A stretch of 64,000 bases of DNA from Bradyrhizobium sp. B097 (GTDB lineage Bacteria > Pseudomonadota > Alphaproteobacteria > Rhizobiales > Xanthobacteraceae): contig NZ_CP152412.1 in the NCBI RefSeq assembly GCF_038957035.1, positions 1,112,501-1,176,500 on the forward strand, given 5' to 3'. The notes below the pieces were generated by a model, which made no database searches, was not told the DNA's origin, and saw only the letters and a list, made by a program, of their open reading frames with translations. Below, one piece after another: positions 61,718 to 64,000 of the stretch. How positions within the stretch are numbered: the stretch's first letter is position 1; every line of letters begins with the position of its first letter. The translations under genes and the position numbers were made by a program.

Positions 61718-63148
61718 ATGAACGATGATTTGCTGCATTTCATTGGCGGAGAGGAGATGCCTCCCAGCTCGGGCGCTTACCTGGACAACTATGCGCCGGG
61801 CAACGGCGCACTCATCGGGCGGCTCGCGGCGGGGAACGTCGCCGACGTCGAGCATGCTGTTGAAGCGGCTAAGACTGCCTTTTCCGCATGGCGCGATCAT
61901 CGCCCAATCGTCCGCGGTCGTGTCCTTGTCGAAATCGCACGGAAGATTCGAGAACAGATCGAGCGGATTGCGGCGATAGAGGCCGAGGATAGTGGCAAGC
62001 CGCAATGGCAGGCGCTGACAGAGGTCGAGGGCGCCGCGCAGTATTTCGAGTTCTATGGCGGTCTGGTGAATTTGCCCCAAGGTGACGTGATCAATCTTGG
62101 TTCTTCATTTCACAGTTTCACGCGCCGAGAACCTTTTGGAGTGGTGGCAGCCATCCTTCCATGGAATGCACCAATAAACCAAGCAGCTCGAGCAATCGCG
62201 CCCGCGATCGCGATCGGGAATGTCGTTGTTGTCAAGCCTTCTGAAGAAACGCCACGCTCAGTCGTGGAGCTGGCTCGAATCGCGACCGAAGAATGCGGTC
62301 TAGCGCCCGGTGTACTGAATATCGTACTCGGGACGGGCAAGGGTGTGGGAGAGCCGCTGGTATCGCACCCTGCGGTGAGGAAGATCATGTTCACAGGCAG
62401 CGTTCGGGCTGGTCGGGAGATCGGCCGAATTGCAGCGGAGCGTATCATTCCTTTGACCCTCGAACTCGGCGGCAAGTCGCCCAACATCATCTTCGAAGAT
62501 GCCGATCTTGATACCGCGGCCGCGGTCGCGGCGCGTGCTTTCACGATTAATGCTGGCCAAGTTTGCGTCGCCGGGTCCCGACTTCTCGTGCAGGACAGCA
62601 TCTACGATGTGGTTCTCGAGCGTCTCGTGCACCGTGTCGAAGCGCTGAAGGTCGGCTTGGCCTCGGATTCGGCCTTCGGAGCACTTACGACCAGGGCGCA
62701 GTTCGAGCGCGTGGAGGCCATCCATGGCATTGCCGAAGCTGAGGGCGCAAGACGGGTCACCGGAGGTCCCGGTAACCCGAATGAAGGATCTGGTCTGTTC
62801 GTCCGCCCTACCATCTATGCGGACGTAAAAGAGAGCATGCGCATCGCACGCGAGGAAATTTTCGGCCCGGTGTTGGCAGTCATCCGGTTCGGCGACGAGG
62901 AGGACGCATTGCGCATCGCCAATGACTCCGACTATGGTCTCGGCGCGGCTGTCTGGACGCGGGACATCAGTCGGGCGCTGCGCATGGCTGCTCGGCTTGA
63001 GGCCGGCCAAGTGTACATCAACGACTATATGGCTGGTGGCGTCGAGACGCCCTTCGGGGGCTACAAGAACAGCGGATATGGTCGGGAGAAAGGAATCGAA
63101 GCGCTTCTCCAATATACCCAACTCAAATGCGTGACAATCAAGCTGTAG
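61718..63148 (+). CDS. NAD(P)-dependent aldehyde dehydrogenase
   Basis: 476-residue enzyme. AAILPWNAPINQAARAIA (about residue 145), catalytic Glu in TLELGGKSPNIIFEDADLD (about 248), catalytic Cys in TINAGQVCVAGSRLLVQDS (about 282), EEIFGPVLAVIRFGDEEDA (about 380). ATG at 61718 following GAGGAGAGGCCGTG. It closes a group of CoA and aldehyde enzymes; a hairpin terminator follows. It is not closely similar to the enzyme at 46298-47731 beyond the family motifs. Confidence 0.92.
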   Translation: MNDDLLHFIGGEEMPPSSGAYLDNYAPGNGALIGRLAAGNVADVEHAVEAAKTAFSAWRDHRPIVRGRVLVEIARKIREQIERIAAIEAEDSGKPQWQALTEVEGAAQYFEFYGGLVNLPQGDVINLGSSFHSFTRREPFGVVAAILPWNAPINQAARAIAPAIAIGNVVVVKPSEETPRSVVELARIATEECGLAPGVLNIVLGTGKGVGEPLVSHPAVRKIMFTGSVRAGREIGRIAAERIIPLTLELGGKSPNIIFEDADLDTAAAVAARAFTINAGQVCVAGSRLLVQDSIYDVVLERLVHRVEALKVGLASDSAFGALTTRAQFERVEAIHGIAEAEGARRVTGGPGNPNEGSGLFVRPTIYADVKESMRIAREEIFGPVLAVIRFGDEEDALRIANDSDYGLGAAVWTRDISRALRMAARLEAGQVYINDYMAGGVETPFGGYKNSGYGREKGIEALLQYTQLKCVTIKL

Positions 63149-63220
63149 CGGTACCGCATTCGACGATACCGGTGTAGGATCTCAAGGTACAAAATCGGAC
63201 ATATCGCACCATTCCGAGGT

Positions 63221-63251
63221 CAACGGTCGGGACTGTGTCGCCCGACCGTTG
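63221..63251. terminator. Bidirectional hairpin terminator
   Basis: 11-base perfect stem CAACGGTCGGG (63221-63231) / CCCGACCGTTG (63241-63251), nine-base loop, between the convergent aldehyde dehydrogenase and CitE-like genes. Confidence 0.65.
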
Positions 63252-63274
63252 AAGCTGCTTCGATCTCGACGCAC

Positions 63275-64000
63275 CTACACGCGGTAGAGCTCTGCTTTTG
63301 AGAGCGTTCCACGAACGAGACGCAGGGTTGCAGCATCGATCATGTTGCCCTCGAACATGGCGGCGCCAAGTCCCTCGTCCTGGGCTGCGAGGAATGCGGT
63401 TTCCATGCGGCGCGCGCGATCAACCTCTTCGATGGTGGGCGCGAAGATTTCGAGGGCGGGAGCGATCTGCGAGGGATGGATCGCCCATTTCCCAACCATT
63501 CCGAGAGACTTCGCCATGCGAGCTTGAGCGCGATAACCCATCTCGTTTTTGACATCCGCATATGGGCCGTCGATCGCATCGATCCCCGCCGCGCGGGCGG
63601 CCATCGTGACCCGAAAGCGAGCGTAGTGGAGGATATCCCCCGGGTAGACAGCTTGATCCCCAATCGCTAGCCAGTCGAGGCCTTGGGAACAACTATAGTC
63701 ACCCATTCCGAAGATAAGCGCCTCCATGCGATTGGAGCACGTGGCGATGGCTTCCACATTCTGTAGAGCCCCGACTTCTTCGATCAAGACCTCGATGCCG
63801 ATCCTGTAGTCGAGACCGAGCTTGGCTTCGAGTTGCCCGAGGAGACGATCGAGGAAGATCACGTCGGCAGCTGTATAGGGCTTGGTCAGCATGATTGTGT
63901 CGACGGATTTTCCTGCCTTCTCGACAATCGTGATAACGTCGTCGTGGCACCATTGCGTCGTTACATCATTAATCCTGACGCAGCGGGTCTTCGTGCCCCA
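63275..64000 (-). CDS. HpcH/HpaI aldolase / malyl-CoA or citramalyl-CoA lyase-like protein, 5' end cut by window edge
   Basis: The frame is open from the right edge to a stop at 63275, giving 241 visible residues; an internal ATG at 63892 is not the true start because family sequence continues upstream (TRCVRINDVTTQWCHDD). GIEVLIEEVGALQNVEAIAT carries the metal-ligand Glu, and MEALIFGMGDYS the next acidic site (about 90 residues in). KWAIHPSQIAPALEIFAPT and the C-terminal cap follow, as in malyl-CoA lyases. It is distinct from the CitE-like protein at 47887-48789, so the region has two CoA ester lyases of this fold. Confidence 0.9.
   Translation of the reverse strand, partial: WGTKTRCVRINDVTTQWCHDDVITIVEKAGKSVDTIMLTKPYTAADVIFLDRLLGQLEAKLGLDYRIGIEVLIEEVGALQNVEAIATCSNRMEALIFGMGDYSCSQGLDWLAIGDQAVYPGDILHYARFRVTMAARAAGIDAIDGPYADVKNEMGYRAQARMAKSLGMVGKWAIHPSQIAPALEIFAPTIEEVDRARRMETAFLAAQDEGLGAAMFEGNMIDAATLRLVRGTLSKAELYRV

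Overview
The window looks like the chromosome of a GC-rich, metabolically versatile alphaproteobacterium, most likely Bradyrhizobium or a close relative (inference). The basis is the high GC3 codon use, an initiator tRNA of alphaproteobacterial type, a porin whose mature start (ADLPVKAKAIEYVK) is typical of Bradyrhizobium porins, dense intergenic hairpin repeats, and many catabolic operons with GntR, TetR, LysR, IclR and MocR regulators.

Region 1 (about 1-23.2 kb) is core-like. It holds a TRAP-type binding protein (cut by the left edge), a PRISE-like reductase, a GntR / phytanoyl-CoA dioxygenase / SAF-domain oxidoreductase cluster, an M20 peptidase, an ECF41-type sigma factor divergent from a carboxymuconolactone-decarboxylase-like gene with overlapping promoters, hydrolases, an Ogt-type DNA repair protein, two paralogous metallo-beta-lactamase-fold enzymes, a GST, an FAA-hydrolase-family enzyme, TetR, SDRs, CvpA, a GMC oxidoreductase and a coniferyl-aldehyde-dehydrogenase-like enzyme. 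Gaps here carry large palindromic elements, often between convergent genes.

Region 2 (23.3-27.76 kb) is a mobile island. A large serine recombinase reads into the 3' half of an initiator tRNA-Met gene. Five overlapping genes follow in the opposite direction: a ribbon-helix-helix-like antitoxin, a PIN toxin, an HNH effector, a small middle component and a DUF2326-type ABC ATPase. The last three form an ABC-three-component (ABC-3C) conflict system. The ATPase is cut off after about 193 residues at a junction that also removes the first codons of a porin gene, so the island is a deletion remnant.

Region 3 (29.3-31.1 kb) is degenerate DNA with a broken IS66-type tnpB.

Region 4 (31.1-47.7 kb) is a catabolic block. 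A Rieske protein, a small unknown protein, an amidohydrolase and an MFS transporter are followed by LysR and MocR regulators. Divergent from MocR is an eleven-gene run: NIPSNAP, CoxM/CoxS/CoxL-type molybdenum hydroxylase, ACMSD-like amidohydrolase, CoxG, alpha/beta hydrolase, a three-gene NitT/TauT-type ABC importer and an aldehyde dehydrogenase. It looks like uptake, hydroxylation, hydrolysis and aldehyde oxidation of an aromatic or N-heteroaromatic compound; the substrate is not determinable here.

Region 5 (47.9-64 kb) looks lower in GC and is rich in CoA chemistry: two CitE-like lyases (one cut by the right edge), an acyl-CoA dehydrogenase, two overlapping family III CoA-transferases, MmgE/PrpD, a nitronate-monooxygenase-like enzyme, a dienelactone-hydrolase-like enzyme, a LivK-type binding protein, an aldehyde dehydrogenase, and IclR and LysR regulators. 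No CRISPR array, rRNA or recognisable riboswitch was seen.
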